Below are positions 1 to 10,899 of a stretch of 64,000 bases of DNA, one piece after another (position 1 is the stretch's first letter; every line of letters begins with the position of its first letter). The DNA is from Xiphias gladius (taxonomy: Eukaryota > Chordata > Actinopteri > Istiophoriformes > Xiphiidae). The notes under the pieces were generated by a model. The model did no database searches and was not told the origin of the DNA. It saw only the letters and a list, made by a program, of their open reading frames with translations. The position numbers were made by a program, and so were the translations under genes. The stretch lies in contig NC_053400.1 of the NCBI RefSeq assembly GCF_016859285.1, positions 19,581,546 to 19,645,545 on the forward strand, in the 5' to 3' direction.

Positions 1-204
1 ACAAAAACTAAATGTCCCATCAATCATCCTTAAGTACCAGGTACAAAGATTAATTTGTCAAGTGAATGAGGAGTAACCAAATCTATTGTACATATATTTT
101 TCTACTTAGCTATCATGTTGCAGAAAATAAAAAAGGCTGTTTCTCTACATTTTATATGCGATGAGAATTTAAAAAAAATACTTATTTTTAATAATTCATA
201 ATAC

Positions 205-1603
205 CTGTTACAGAATCTACCACATCTATCCAACTGCACTCCTCCTGGGAGGATGTGGGGGAGGCTGTAAGTTTGGATCTGCAGTAGTGAATTGTCTTTC
301 GACCGTAGAAGCTGTCGTCAATCTCTATAACTTGACCAGAACCACATTGCAATGTGGCATTTTGGCCATCACATGCAATAGATCTCCCAGAATCTGAAAA
401 CGAAAATTCAAGAATTAGATAAGGGGAGCAGACAGAACATAAGTTAAACGCTGTACCTTGATGGATTTAGGAGTACATACCAAACTGGCAGATGAAGTTG
501 AGTTCCTGGCTACAGTTCGCTGTGGCCTCCCACTGGAAGCCTGAATGACTCAGGATATATCCACAGGCTGCTTGTGCATCGGGCATGTTCACCCAGTTAC
601 TATAGCTGACATCTGAGCCATCCAGCCATGAAAGGGGTCCTGGGAAAGGACAAAAAAAACCACACCTGTTAATTTGATCAAACTACTATTTTGAATTCTG
701 CTATTGAAGCAAAATGCTGCAGAAGATGTTATTACAACAAATGTTAAGACAAGGTCCTTTTCTGAATCTTTTCTTTCTTTTAAGTTAATTGTTAAGATGC
801 AATTTAAGGGTCATAAAAAAACAAAGCAACAGATTGAGCTGGTGACTGGGTGAATGAATGATAAAGACTCGTTCTCTGTGAAGGGAAAATAAAGACACAT
901 TTGTAAATCAGGCCACTTGACGGCAAGGCTATTTAAAAGTTCAAACGGATGAGAAATTACTTTCATCACACCTGCTGCTTGAGGAAGATATCTTTATGTG
1001 CCAGCCCCCAACAAACATCAGTGAACAAACAATACAGGTCTTGACAATGGACGTGCAAGCTGCCTAATGAGATAGCGGGTGATTTCTCACATTTTTCGGT
1101 CAATTTTGAGATATAGTCACTCATCACAGGTATCTCCAATTTTTTGTTCATATATGCAGCAAAGTACTTAAAAGGTTAGTTACTAAAAGGTTTTATGAAT
1201 AACACTGTAAAAAAATCTATATAAAGCAATTAGAGATCATGAAGCGTCTACTCTGCGTCCTCTGTCCACATGACCTCTCACCCTCAGTGGCAGCAGACTC
1301 GAGCGTGAGGTTTGGAGCAGCAGGAGCCAGTCCGAGCCACCAGTCCTTCTCGGGCTCCAGGTGCTTCTGAAGGAACTGCTGAGTTTCATCATTCAGGATG
1401 AAGGCTAGGTGTCCTCCGCCTCGCTCACACCATCCCTGGGCACTAAGGAAGGACCGCTGCAGACCCAAAAACTCGTAGCAGGAGCCGTCGAAACCCTCCT
1501 GATATTCTGGGCAGGACAGAGTCTCGGTATCCTCCTCAGCATAACAAGTCCAGCTGAGGAGGAGAACCATCCAGGGCAGTGTGGGGAAAGCAGTGCTGTC
1601 CAT
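205..1603 (-). CDS. pkd1l2: polycystin-1-like 2, N-terminal exons (partial gene)
   Basis: Three 5' exons are visible: 1282-1603, 481-639 and 205-393. The gene continues beyond the left edge. The start at 1603 opens with a hydrophobic leader (PWMVLLLSWTCYA), a likely signal peptide. A C-type lectin domain follows across exons 1-2 (CPEYQEGFDGSCYEF, WWLGL, WLDGSDVSYSNWV, NFICQF). Exon 3 is a galactose-binding SUEL-type lectin domain (IACDGQNATLQCGSG, FYGRKTIHYC). C-type lectin followed by SUEL is the N-terminal order of PKD1L2, a large polycystin family membrane protein with later GPS, PLAT and transmembrane regions; PKD1L3 lacks the SUEL domain. Intron phases agree: exon 1 ends GAG G|gtgaga and the next exon completes a Gly codon. 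Donor 3 is taken as ACAG|gtatta; an earlier GT six bases upstream is less likely. Family call is fairly sure; the a/b paralogue is not known. Confidence 0.82.
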
Positions 1604-1662
1604 CTCTGCCTCTGCATCTGTACACTGTTCAGACTCTCTGATAACATGTCTTTAAAGGGTAC

Positions 1663-1670
1663 TGACGTCA
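1663..1670. promoter_or_regulatory. full CRE palindrome upstream of pkd1l2
   Basis: TGACGTCA, the perfect CREB/ATF palindrome, lies 60 bp upstream of the pkd1l2 start codon, where a proximal promoter or 5' UTR would be. The match is exact; use in vivo is inferred. Confidence 0.4.
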
Positions 1671-2811
1671 GCAGCTCTAACACTAACACTGCTCTTGGGG
1701 GTAATTTCTGACATTAGGATGGCTTCCTTGACGACCGCCCACCTTTGTGTTGTTCCGACAATTCTTGTGCACAAACAAAGCCCAGGCGTGTAGTGAAAAG
1801 GGATTTGACAACTGTCAACAGCCACTGATTGCTCCGCTGCCTCCATTACTGTAGGGCTCCACAACCTGCAGAGTGAGATAAGCTTCTCTTTCAGACCCGT
1901 TCCTACCATGAAAATGTCAATTTGAACTTTAAGGGAACCAGAGGCTTTAACTGTCTCGTGGGCTTGATGTTGTTCAGACTGAAATGGAAGGTTGAACTAA
2001 AAAAATGTTAAAGTTAAAAAGGCGGTACTCATTACCTTTATAAAAGTTTAACTTCCTAATTTTAAACTATAAAAATGGGTTAGAATTGTATCACTATGAT
2101 GGAAAGATCAAAAGGCCGTTTTCATGTCAGGCATCTTGACTTATCATGGTACGAAAAAAACAGGTGTTCCTAATAACATTAACAGTGACTCTGCTTTATT
2201 GAAGTGTCCCAGTAAGCCATGAACCTGCATGAAAAATACCAGGACCCTGAAACCGAAGCAGCTTAGGTGAATTCAGCCATCACTGATTTTATTATTTGCA
2301 CCTGTACTTTTCCCCCTGTCAAAATGTTTGCTGTGAAAAAGGTCTATTAGATGCTTAAACGTTTCTGAGTATTCTGTCTCCTCTTTTGCACCTGACGAAC
2401 AGTCAGTCTGGGCTGAAATGTTCTTAATATAATAAAGAATACAATTTGACCACAGTAAATGACAGTTTTAAAAGTCCTTTGGGAGATTTAATTCACATTA
2501 ATAAGTTTCTTAGACTTAGTGCCTTTGTCATTATTGACATTATTAATTAATACATCATAATTTCCCTTGATGTTTAGTTTTTTTGGCATCGGCCTATCAA
2601 GTATAAAAATTGTACATTTTTAAACTTAAGTGACTCATTGTTTTATGGGTCACTATTATATACTTTATACATAAAAAATTATAAAATTTCATCATCCAGT
2701 GTTTAGAAATACTATGTTTAACATTTTACCCAAGAAAAAGAATCCCTTAATCAATTTAGTCTTCTTAGCGGTCACTATGCACATATGTTATTTATTTGCA
2801 GCAACTGAAGT

Positions 2812-2960
2812 ACAAATTTGAAGTACTTGTACTTTATTTGAGTATTTTCCTTCCATGCCCCTTTATACTTCTACTCTACTACATTTCAGAGAACAAAAGT
2901 AGGTTTTTTTTACTCCTCTACATTTATCTGACAGCTATCACCCATTAAGATTTTACCTAG
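2812..2960 (+). repeat. TACTT/AAGTA-type dispersed repeat, left part
   Basis: It reads as AAGTACTTGTACTTTATTTG, then TATACTTCTACTCTACTACA and CTCTACATTTATCTGACAGC. I recognise this as a very common teleost dispersed repeat, probably a non-autonomous DNA element, whose class I cannot fix. Related pieces are at 6880-7045 (its other half) and 10480-10640 (inverted). Confidence 0.5.
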
Positions 2961-3059
2961 AAACTAGAATGACTGCCTCGCGGTTGTATACCTCACCCAA
3001 CCATCTTTCCTGAGTTGTGGCGTTGAATACTGGCCAGAAAAGTGTGAGGTTGACCTTTT

Positions 3060-3465
3060 CACGTTTTGGATATGAAATATATATATATGTCATCACTTCA
3101 TAATTTTATCCTATTTGACATTTGTGTGAAATTTCATACAAGTGTCATAATTAGTGTATGAATTATTGAGTTATGGCCAAAAGCGTGTTTTGAGAGGTCA
3201 CAGAGAATTTGACCTTCTAATTCTAATCAGTTCAACTTTGAGTCCAAATGGACGCTTGTGCCAGATGTAATGAAATATCCTCCAGGTTTTCCTGATATTT
3301 TGCGTTTAAAAGAATGGGATGGACGTGGAGTCACAGTGAACTTGACCTTTGACCTTTGACCACCAAAAGCTAATGAGTTCATCTTTGAGTCCAAGTGAGC
3401 ATTTGTGCCAAATTTGGAGAAATTCCCTCAAGAGATATCACGCTCACAAGAATGGAAAGACAGAT
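3060..3465 (+). repeat. degenerate tandem block, roughly 140-bp units
   Basis: At least two and probably three diverged units can be seen. Units 2 and 3 share TTTGAGTCCAA followed by TTGTGCCA, GAAAT, TCC and AGAATGG, and both are introduced by tgacctt words (near 3210 and 3345). The first unit, near 3070-3190, is more diverged (ATTTGTGTGAAATTTCATAC, GAGTTATGGCC). This matches a dispersed fish repeat I know from other genomes; I cannot give it a family name. Confidence 0.55.
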
Positions 3466-4324
3466 GGACAACCCAAAAACATAAAATAGGCATAAAAACC
3501 AAAATGAAGTAACAAAACAAAGAAATTAAAGCTAACTGCCAAAAAGATCTCTATCAAGTGAAGGCTAACTGGTGAGATAGCCATAGCTAGCCTTAGCAAA
3601 AGCTAAAGCTAAGTTTACTAAGTTTGTCTGTAATTGAAAAATATTTATTTTGCTAAACCGACGTCGGTTTGTAATTCCCCATAATTAAATCAGACATTAG
3701 CCAAATCCAATCATGATAGAGAACAAAACCCAGATAAAGCTAACATAACTAGCTTATTAGAATAGCACCAATGAAAAAAGTTTAGTTTATTTTCTCAATC
3801 AAACAAGTTAAAACCATAACATTTTGTTTGTGCATATATTTGTGAAAATTATAGTACGTTAGTTACAAAAAACAGTGTTACCATTTTTGTAATTGTAATT
3901 TTTCTTACTGAAGTGAAAAGAAGTGAAAGACAAAAAACAAAACAAAAAGAAAAGCGATCCACTTCGTTTAATGAAGAAATTGTGATGTTAATTCAAATAT
4001 TTAAAATGCTGAAGTCCTGAATCCTTTCTCCTCCTCCCCCTCGTCCCATTTCCATGCTTCATGTAACTGATAGCCACTATTGTCATAGTATATTGTTTCT
4101 GCGGTTAGTTTACAATTAAGCATTTTATCTACCATTTTCATCTTAGAGGAAATGATGAAATGCATGCACTGATGTTCAGTAATCACACTGTGACCTTGGA
4201 GCACTACTTCCAAGAAAAATCTGAATGTTTCTCAAAGAATTGATACTTGAAAGCTGCCCCACCCTCCAAATTATGCCTCGATGTTGCAAACAGTTCCAAC
4301 AATTCCTATGAGCATTGCATTGGG

Positions 4325-4596
4325 GTACTGCACCTACATAGCCCTTTTTTTTAGTCTTACCAACCACTCAAAGCGCTTTACACTACATGCCACATTCATC
4401 CAGCCACTGCACACATTGATTTCCTTTCTACACACACACACGCACACACACACCGATGATACATTGGAGGCAATATGGGGTTCAGTATCTTGCCCAAGGA
4501 CACTTCGAGATGTGGACTAGAGGAGCCAGGGATCGAACCACCAACCTTCCGGTTAGTGGACAGCCCGCTCTACCTCCTGAGCCGCAGTCGCCCCAG
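4325..4596 (-). repeat. tRNA-derived SINE, minus orientation
   Basis: On the minus strand the element begins near 4596 with a tRNA-like head: box-A-like GCGGCTCAGGAGGTAGAGCG, then the box B GGTTCGATCCC about 50 bases on (near 4530). The body carries GTGTCCTTGGGCAAGATACT and the tail TGTAGTGTAAAGCGCTTTGA, a signature of a widespread percomorph SINE. A CA-rich microsatellite (4430-4455) interrupts it. It has no coding capacity. Confidence 0.75.
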
Positions 4597-5224
4597 TACA
4601 ATAGGTACGATGTACATCAACAGCGCGCTCACAAATCAAGAGTTTTTAATATGCATTCTTATTGTTTTAAGTATACTCACTGTTGTCGCTCTTGTGTGAA
4701 CACACTACAGACTCAAAACCTGCTTAGAATTATTCTGTAGTAAAGAATTCTCTTAGGTCTTGACATGGCAACAGGATCTGCCTGAAGTGATGCAAAACAT
4801 GACAAATTAAAAATATGTGTTATGATGCCTCTCACAAGTAGTTTAGTTCATTTTCTCTGGTTTACCACTTCACTGGTTGCAGAGGTAATCGGTCAATTGA
4901 AAGCTAAAATGGAATCAAAGGTGATTATATAAGAGTTATATCCTTCTGGCTGTCATTTGTACATGAATCGCAGTCTTACCAGCTTTCCTTTTTATGAATA
5001 TTTTCTTCCCTGGCACACACTGCTGGAAACAGCCTCATTTCGCCGGGGATGCTCCATTGGCGTGCACTGGAATGTAGATGGTGCCTTTGACAAAACATAA
5101 CACTGATCCTCTCATCCTTGAAAACAATAGTGGTACAGGTTGAGAAAAATAAAGCTACATGGTGGTAGGCTTCACTGAATATTGCACCCGATAACCCATT
5201 ATACATACTAAGAAAACTGGGGTT

Positions 5225-5560
5225 GCAGCTTCCATGAGGTTGGGTGCCAGAGACTGATGCGGAAGTTGGAGCTGAATATGGTTGTCATTCGTCTAAATGT
5301 CTTCCAGTATCTGCAGGTTGAGCATGGAACAGCAGTTAGGTGGTAAAAGCTGTTGGCAGAGGCTGGAGGTAGCAGACGGTTGTAGGCTGGAGGTAGAGAT
5401 TGGATCTTCAGCTGAGTGACAGAGGCTGTAGTTGGTAGTTGGTGGAGGCTGCAGGTGGAGAGGGGTTTGTAATGAGACAGACTGGGGTTTAAGGTGAGTG
5501 TTTGGTTGGAGGTAGGTGGAGGATGGAGCGTGGTACTTCAGTTGGTTTGCAGAGGTTGTT
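5225..5560 (+). repeat. G/T-rich degenerate repeat block
   Basis: The plus strand is strongly G-rich and built from variants of GGCTGGAGGTAG, GGTGGAGGCTG and GGAGGTAGGTGGAGG. This looks like a decayed minisatellite; no strict unit length holds. Confidence 0.4.
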
Positions 5561-6879
5561 TTTGTTTGTGTGTTGCTGTCGGGGCTGGATCAAAGGAGAA
5601 GCTCAATTCAACTGATTTAAAAAAAAGATGTGTGACTCCTTGAGACTATTGTAAAAGCTTGAGTTGTATTGGTATTTCTTTGCTTTTTTCTTTGGCGGCT
5701 TCCTCAGCTCTGGTTCTCCAAAAGTATCTACATCGCAACTGGGAGGACTGACTTGAGCATGTCCACATGCTCAAGTCCATCTTCATTGGCTGAATTAATA
5801 ACATAGTTTAATAATCTTACATGAGAAAAATTTACATCAGATACACTTTAGAGGACTACTCTGTCCATTTTCCATGCTCCAGGCTTCTTCCTTGCACCCT
5901 CTGCCTGACGTGTGGAGATTCTCCTTCCTCTGCTGCTGTCACTGGTTTGCAGGTGGTCAGGAACGTCACACTGCTGCAATACACACTCGTGTTAGAGTGA
6001 CGCTTTACAAGTACAGTAAACGCACCATCTGTACTTGAAAAAAGGGAGTTTCATTTGACAATTTTCTGGAAAAAATAACAAATTTCCCCCAAAAATGACA
6101 TTACTTTTCACAGGCATAATAGGCTTAAATCATGACCCCGTTCAACCCATGGATTTTATGAAGGCCCGATTAACCTTTCGGGGGGCCCGACACTTTTGCA
6201 CAGTCTGTGAAGTGTTTACAGTTTTTCACCGCTGGAATATTACATGGCTTCAGCTTTGCTGGTGACCCAAATACAAATGCTACTCTAGGAATATGCAATA
6301 TGTATTCACAAAATTGACACAGCTAAGGTATTAAAACCTTTTCAAGATGGGGCCACAAGGTCAGATAGGAAAGCAGGAGCCATCTTTAGGCGCCTGTCAT
6401 GTAAGCTGAAATTGTGCTTTTGAGATGCAGATTTCATAAACTAGTATGTTGCCATATTCATTATGAAATTATAACGTCACATAACTGTTGGGAATTAAAA
6501 ATATTGTATTGAGTTGTATTCCGATTGCTCTGGGTCATTTATCACATCCGCGTTTCGCTGCGTCAAACCCTGAATTCAAAGATTCAAAAATGTCAAACAT
6601 TTGAAAAGCAGGAACGATGATGATTCTTTTCCTTTTGATTATTTTAATAATTTCTATAATAGTTAATAATTATTTCCTAATCATTTTGAGATCAGGACGA
6701 TTGGCCAACCATTAGTGTCACTGTGGGCTCTGGCATTTCTCAATATTTCCAGAAGTTTCACAAACAATCGGTCGAGTAATTGAGAAAATAATCAGCACAT
6801 TGATCTGTGCGGGCAATAGTTACTTGTGGCCCTGTACCTGACCTAGAGTAGCAAAAAGTTGCTTACACAGTAATGCCTG

Positions 6880-7045
6880 AGTAATGAAGGCCCGTTGCTC
6901 TTCTTTGAGTACTGTTACTTTTGATACTTGAAGTACATTCTCTTGATACATACTTTTTTCTTAAGTAACATTCTAAATGCAGGATTTTTACTTTTACAAT
7001 GCGGTATTATTTGCTTACGTAAAGGATCTGGATTCTTCCTCCACC
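6880..7045 (+). repeat. TACTT/AAGTA-type dispersed repeat, right part
   Basis: It contains TTGATACTTGAAGTACATTC, TTAAGTAACATTCTAAATGC and a CTTCCTCCACCCCTG end. It looks like the right-hand half of the same family as 2812-2960. Confidence 0.45.
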
Positions 7046-7154
7046 CCTGTTTATTTGTTATTTATTTATTATTAGCTATTTTTTCTATTTTTTTTCAATT
7101 TTTTTAACATTGATGGTCGGGGGGGGAAATAGACCCGTTAGGTACCCGGATGTC

Positions 7155-7162
7155 TGACGTCA
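7155..7162. promoter_or_regulatory. full CRE palindrome upstream of bola3
   Basis: TGACGTCA lies about 95 bp upstream of the bola3 start codon, within a stretch with several CpGs. The match is exact; function is inferred from position. Confidence 0.4.
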
Positions 7163-7256
7163 TATTACTGGGACGAAGCTGTACGAGGACATGACTCGTT
7201 GAGTAACCGGTGTGGGTGCAAACGTCCCGTGAATAAACCCACTCTCCATTTTCACA

Positions 7257-9678
7257 ATGTTGGCTTGTCAACGGGGCTTGGCCGGCAGTATCACCTCCGC
7301 TCTCCAGGTTCTTCGCAGCGATCGAGTAAAAACACATTTTAACGGTCCTTGCATTGCAGCTTTTGAGTGTGTGTTTGTGTTTGTGTTTGTTTGTTTGTTT
7401 GTTTGTTTGTTTGTTTGTTTGTGTGTATGGGGGGGGGTTAGCTACGCTGACCACTGACTGCTCCTCGTCTTTGCCTCCGCAGGTCGTTGTTTGCCGCCAG
7501 CTGCAGAGACGTCTGTCCACACAAACGGACGGAGAGGTCCGCATCGCAGAGGTACTGAAGCAGAAGTTTCCGTTAGCCTCGTCGCTCAAAGTTGTGGATA
7601 TATCAGGTAAACGCAGATCCTACCGTGTGACCGGCTGCATGCCGTTGCGGGGAGGGTTTTAGCGTTAAAACAACATGCATTTTAGGTTTACCTAGGACAC
7701 ATAATCAAGACTGACAAATATTTTCATAATCGATTAATGTGCCGATTATTCATTGATTAATCGATGTAAAATCCCAGAGGACGGTGGAAAATGTCCATCC
7801 CAGGTTCTCAGCGTGCAAGATGATGCCTGGTTTCCCCCAAATCAAAGATATTCAGTTTAATATAATATAATATGATATAAAACAGAGAAAAGAGGGAAAT
7901 ATTGATGTTTGACAGGCTGAAAACAGCGTTTTCTTTGCCATTTGTACATTTAAAAAAATTCTTAAACGATTATTAAATTGTTAAAATAGTTAAGGATTAT
8001 TTTTCTGTTTGTCAGCTATTAAAAATTATCAACTAATTGTTGCAGCTCTATTTTGGATGCACAAGCTTCAGGGAAATCGGTCAACTTTATCTTTGAGTGG
8101 AGAAGTGGGTTATTCAGTCTGGCCAACATCCATAGCTATTTTTCATGAGTCCCCCTGACATCCAGCTCCCCCCTTTTGTGTCAAACTGATAAACTGTTAG
8201 CCTGGTCTGGCATCGTCGCTGAAGCTTTTGATGTTTACGCTGAATTGAATACACCCAGCCCAAGACTGAAGAATGCAGCCTGAATTTAGAGTCTTTGAAA
8301 ACTCTGGGATCTAGAGTTTAAAATAAAATTTTGTAGGCTTGTACGGTGTCTGTCTGCACAGCATTCGTTTTTAATGACCGGCTGTACCAGCGGCAAAATC
8401 TTAGGATGTAATTAGGGATTCGGTTAACAGTTATTTTCATTTTTGATAAATCTCTTGATCATTTTCTCAGCATTGTTTGGAAAATAGTGATAACTGCCCA
8501 TCACAATTTCCCAAAGCCAGAGCGGACATATTCAGAGTGCTTGTTTTTGTGGGACCAACAGCCCTAAACACAAAAGGATTAATTTTACTGTCATAGAAGA
8601 CTGAAAAACTGGCAGATGTCTTCATTCAAGAAGAATGGGGCGATTAAGCATTTTTCACTTAAAATTAACTCATTGTTTCAGCTTCAGATGGCTAACATGT
8701 CAGGTTTGGTACATACTGTCTATACGCTGTACATATACTTACACATGGTTCAGAACATATATCTAGTGAACCTGATATAAAGTTTTTTTTATATCTCAAA
8801 ATTATACCACACTATTTTCATTTCAAAACAAACTAAATGGGGAAGAAATTGATGAGAAGCTCATTTGTTCCTCATTTCCTCTGACTTACTGAGACCTTTT
8901 TAGGCTTGAGAATATATATTTAATCGACTGAATCTCATTTCAGGAGTCCGTACACTCCTGCCTCTCACATTAACAGTGTTTTATTAAACACGGTTCTATA
9001 TTCTATCATTTGTTTTGTTATTGCTCGCTGTGAACGTTCAGAGTTCATCTATATTGAATTAAGGTGCGACATCTCCCCGTTTCAGCTGTATTTATATTGC
9101 AAATATCATATGAAATATCATGCTGATCTGTTATTGTTGTGTAGACCCCAGATGGTCGCAGCGCTCACTTGGGAAATGACAGTGTTGTTTGTGTGATCCC
9201 GTGCTGTGTTTAGGTGGTTGTGGGGCTATGTATGAGATCCATATAGAGTCCAGTGAGTTCAAAGGAAAAAGGACGGTGCAACAACACCAGTTAGTCAATC
9301 AGGTAAACCATTTTAACGATCAGTGTTTCCTGTGGCGGTATAAAATAATAAAGAGTCCAAAGCTAGGGGTGCCATATTGTACAATTCTAGTTTTAGCAGC
9401 AATTTTAGAAATGTGTGTGTCTTTTGTTTTATTTATTAATTGTCCTGAAACTAATACTTGCCCTTGATTGTTGTGTTCCATATCTGTCAATGACACTTGG
9501 GAGATTTTTTAAATGATCTCCGTAGCTTAGCTGGACATGTTTACGAAAAACTTGAAGATTTTTATACCAATTGAATTTTCTTCATCAGCTGTTTGTGTTT
9601 TGTCCTCCTCAGGCACTCAAGGATGAGATTCAAGGAATGCATGGACTGCGAATATTCACTGATGTTCCAAAACCTTAG
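7257..9678 (+). CDS. bola3: BolA family member 3, mitochondrial
   Basis: There are four exons: 7257-7325, 7483-7606, 9214-9302 and 9613-9678, predicting 115 residues (human about 107). BOLA3 acts with GLRX5/NFU1 in mitochondria to load Fe-S clusters onto lipoate synthase and other targets. The N-terminus ([11 protein letters not shown], then [12 protein letters not shown]) is basic and Ser-rich, as a mitochondrial presequence should be. The BolA fold follows: [28 protein letters not shown] with its conserved Cys, and the helix [14 protein letters not shown] with the conserved His, ending [11 protein letters not shown]. Phases fit throughout (TCAG|GT..., CAG|GCA). The exon 1 donor is uncertain: CGA|gtaaaa at 7326 is used here, while CAG|gttctt at 7308 is also in frame and would remove six presequence residues. 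Intron 1 is only about 157 bp and mostly a GTTT microsatellite. Confidence 0.93.
7366..7427 (+). repeat. (GTTT)n microsatellite in bola3 intron 1
   Basis: Runs of TGTG then GTTTGTTT fill much of the short first intron, starting about 40 bp after the preferred donor and ending about 55 bp before the acceptor at 7482. The open frames crossing it are by-products of the repeat. Confidence 0.9.
7698..8050 (+). mobile_element. small ATTAATCGATT-type non-autonomous DNA element
   Basis: The left end carries ATAATCGATTAATG and GATTAATCGATG; the right end carries ATCAACTAATTGTTGCAGCT. Internal words (AAAGATATTCAGTTTA, AAAACAGAGAAAAGAG) match the copy at 14961-15287. I know this as a very common percomorph miniature element, probably hAT-like, though the superfamily is not shown here. 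It lies in bola3 intron 2. Confidence 0.6.
8409..8686 (+). mobile_element. second ATTAATCGATT-type element, diverged
   Basis: The same family as 7698-8050. It reads AGGGATTCGGTTAACAG, then GAAAATAGTGATAACTGCCC, ATCACAATTTCCCAAAGCC, TCATAGAAGACTGAAAAAC and a right end of CATTGTTTCAGCTTC. It is also in bola3 intron 2. Confidence 0.55.
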
Positions 9679-10275
9679 AGCAAGTCTTTCCACTATTGAC
9701 CCACAGCTTATTCCTTTGTTCACTCTATCTGTTATGAATGTACAGTTTTAATGAGGATATTGTGTATTAAATGGATTCCATGATAATCGTTGATGTGCCT
9801 GTGGCAGAAATGCAAAGGGACATTGTCTCTGGCTGTTGCACATTAAGAATGAGAATTTTTTTTTTTTGTTTGTTTTTTTAACTAGTGAGATATCTTCTTC
9901 TCTGAGATAATTTAGTGAGAGCTATGATACGCACAATACGACTTGGTAAAAAGCTAGTGAAATGTCAAGTCATGTAGGCCTTCTCAGGGTTGAAATGATG
10001 CTGGTGTAATGAAAAGCAGTCCAGGAAGTAATAAATATAACCACCTTTAATATCAGAGACTTTCTACAGACCCCTTGTTTAAAACTGAGGGAAAATTCAT
10101 TTCGTGGAGCATTACTTTTGCAATGTCATTCACACTGTGATCACAATGTACGTGCTACAATCCCATGACAGGTGATTGATTTTAATTTCTTACAATCCAT
10201 TAGATTGTACATGAACCTTGTATTTATGCTACCTATGCACTGATAATTCAAGTTGCAATAAAAAGCAGCTGCTTT
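9679..10275 (+). other. bola3: bola3 3' UTR with polyadenylation signals
   Basis: Non-coding sequence follows the stop at 9676-9678. ATTAAA at 9766-9771 is an early weak signal and AATAAA at 10257-10262 a strong one, followed by a C/T-rich stretch. Which site is used cannot be told from sequence. Confidence 0.6.
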
Positions 10276-10479
10276 CCCCCTGCACACTTCTTATTTCATT
10301 GACTGTGAAGGCTTTTGTGATTTAAAAAAAAAAAAAGAAAAAAACAAAAACAAATTTACAATGCAGTTAGTAGTTGTATTGTTTCAGCTCTACTTGTATT
10401 TACTGTTAGGTGGTTTGGCTTACTCTCCATATGCTTTGTACGTGAAAATTTTAACCTGTAAAGTAACTAATATTTAGAG

Positions 10480-10640
10480 CTGTCAATAAACGTAGCCGAG
10501 TAAAAAGTACTGTTTTTTCCCTCTTTGGAGTAGAAGTATGAAGTGGCATGAACAGAAAATACTCAAGTACAGTACAAGTACCACGCATTTTTACCTTTAC
10601 TACAGTGCTGGAGAAAATGTACCTTTCCACCACGGGAATC
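10480..10640 (-). repeat. TACTT/AAGTA-type dispersed repeat, inverted
   Basis: It contains GAGTAGAAGTATGAAGTGGC, AATACTCAAGTACAGTACAA and TACCTTTCCACCAC, the reverse orientation of the family at 2812-2960. It lies between bola3 and vat1l. Confidence 0.5.
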
Positions 10641-10701
10641 ATAGATGAGTTGCTATTATCAGGGCTTCGACACACGCAGTAGATAAAGTGTGTACTCTTC
10701 T

Positions 10702-10719
10702 CCACCAACAGATGGCGCA
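10702..10719 (+). promoter_or_regulatory. CTCF-like motif upstream of vat1l
   Basis: CCACCAACAGATGGCGC matches the CTCF core (CCASYAGRKGGCR) at all but one position. It lies about 350 bp upstream of the vat1l start codon, at the edge of its CpG-rich promoter. Motif only. Confidence 0.35.
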
Positions 10720-10899
10720 CTTCATAATTCAGCCCCCCCTGCAACCCAGACAACACACAGGGAAGAATTATATTTCAGACTCTCGAAATGGCAAACTTTA
10801 GTTGAACCAATCGCCATTTTTTCTGTGACTTGAAAGGGGAGAGAGGAAATAAAATTAAATAAAATTAAAAAAAAAAAAAAAAAAGCTCGTTCGGGACTT

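Larger units (their letters stand above)
1671..7154. other. repeat-rich intergenic region between pkd1l2 and bola3
   Basis: No gene is supported here. Short open frames have no recognisable domains or splice context. The stretch holds several repeats listed separately: a TACTT/AAGTA-type element near 2812, a degenerate tandem block near 3060-3465, a tRNA-derived SINE at 4325-4596, a G-rich block at 5225-5560 and a second TACTT-type piece at 6880-7045. A cluster of AGCTAA/TAGC words lies at 3520-3760. The two flanking genes are divergently transcribed, so both promoters face this region. Confidence 0.6.

Noticed and set aside
4500-4596. tRNA-like box A and box B read as a possible tRNA gene
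   Set aside because: No cloverleaf closes, and the sequence continues into a SINE body with the AAAGCGCTTTGA tail.
7104-7589. 161-residue minus-strand open frame
   Set aside because: It is a shadow of bola3 exons 1-2 and the GTTT repeat between them; the TNKQTNKQ run is only the complement of the microsatellite.
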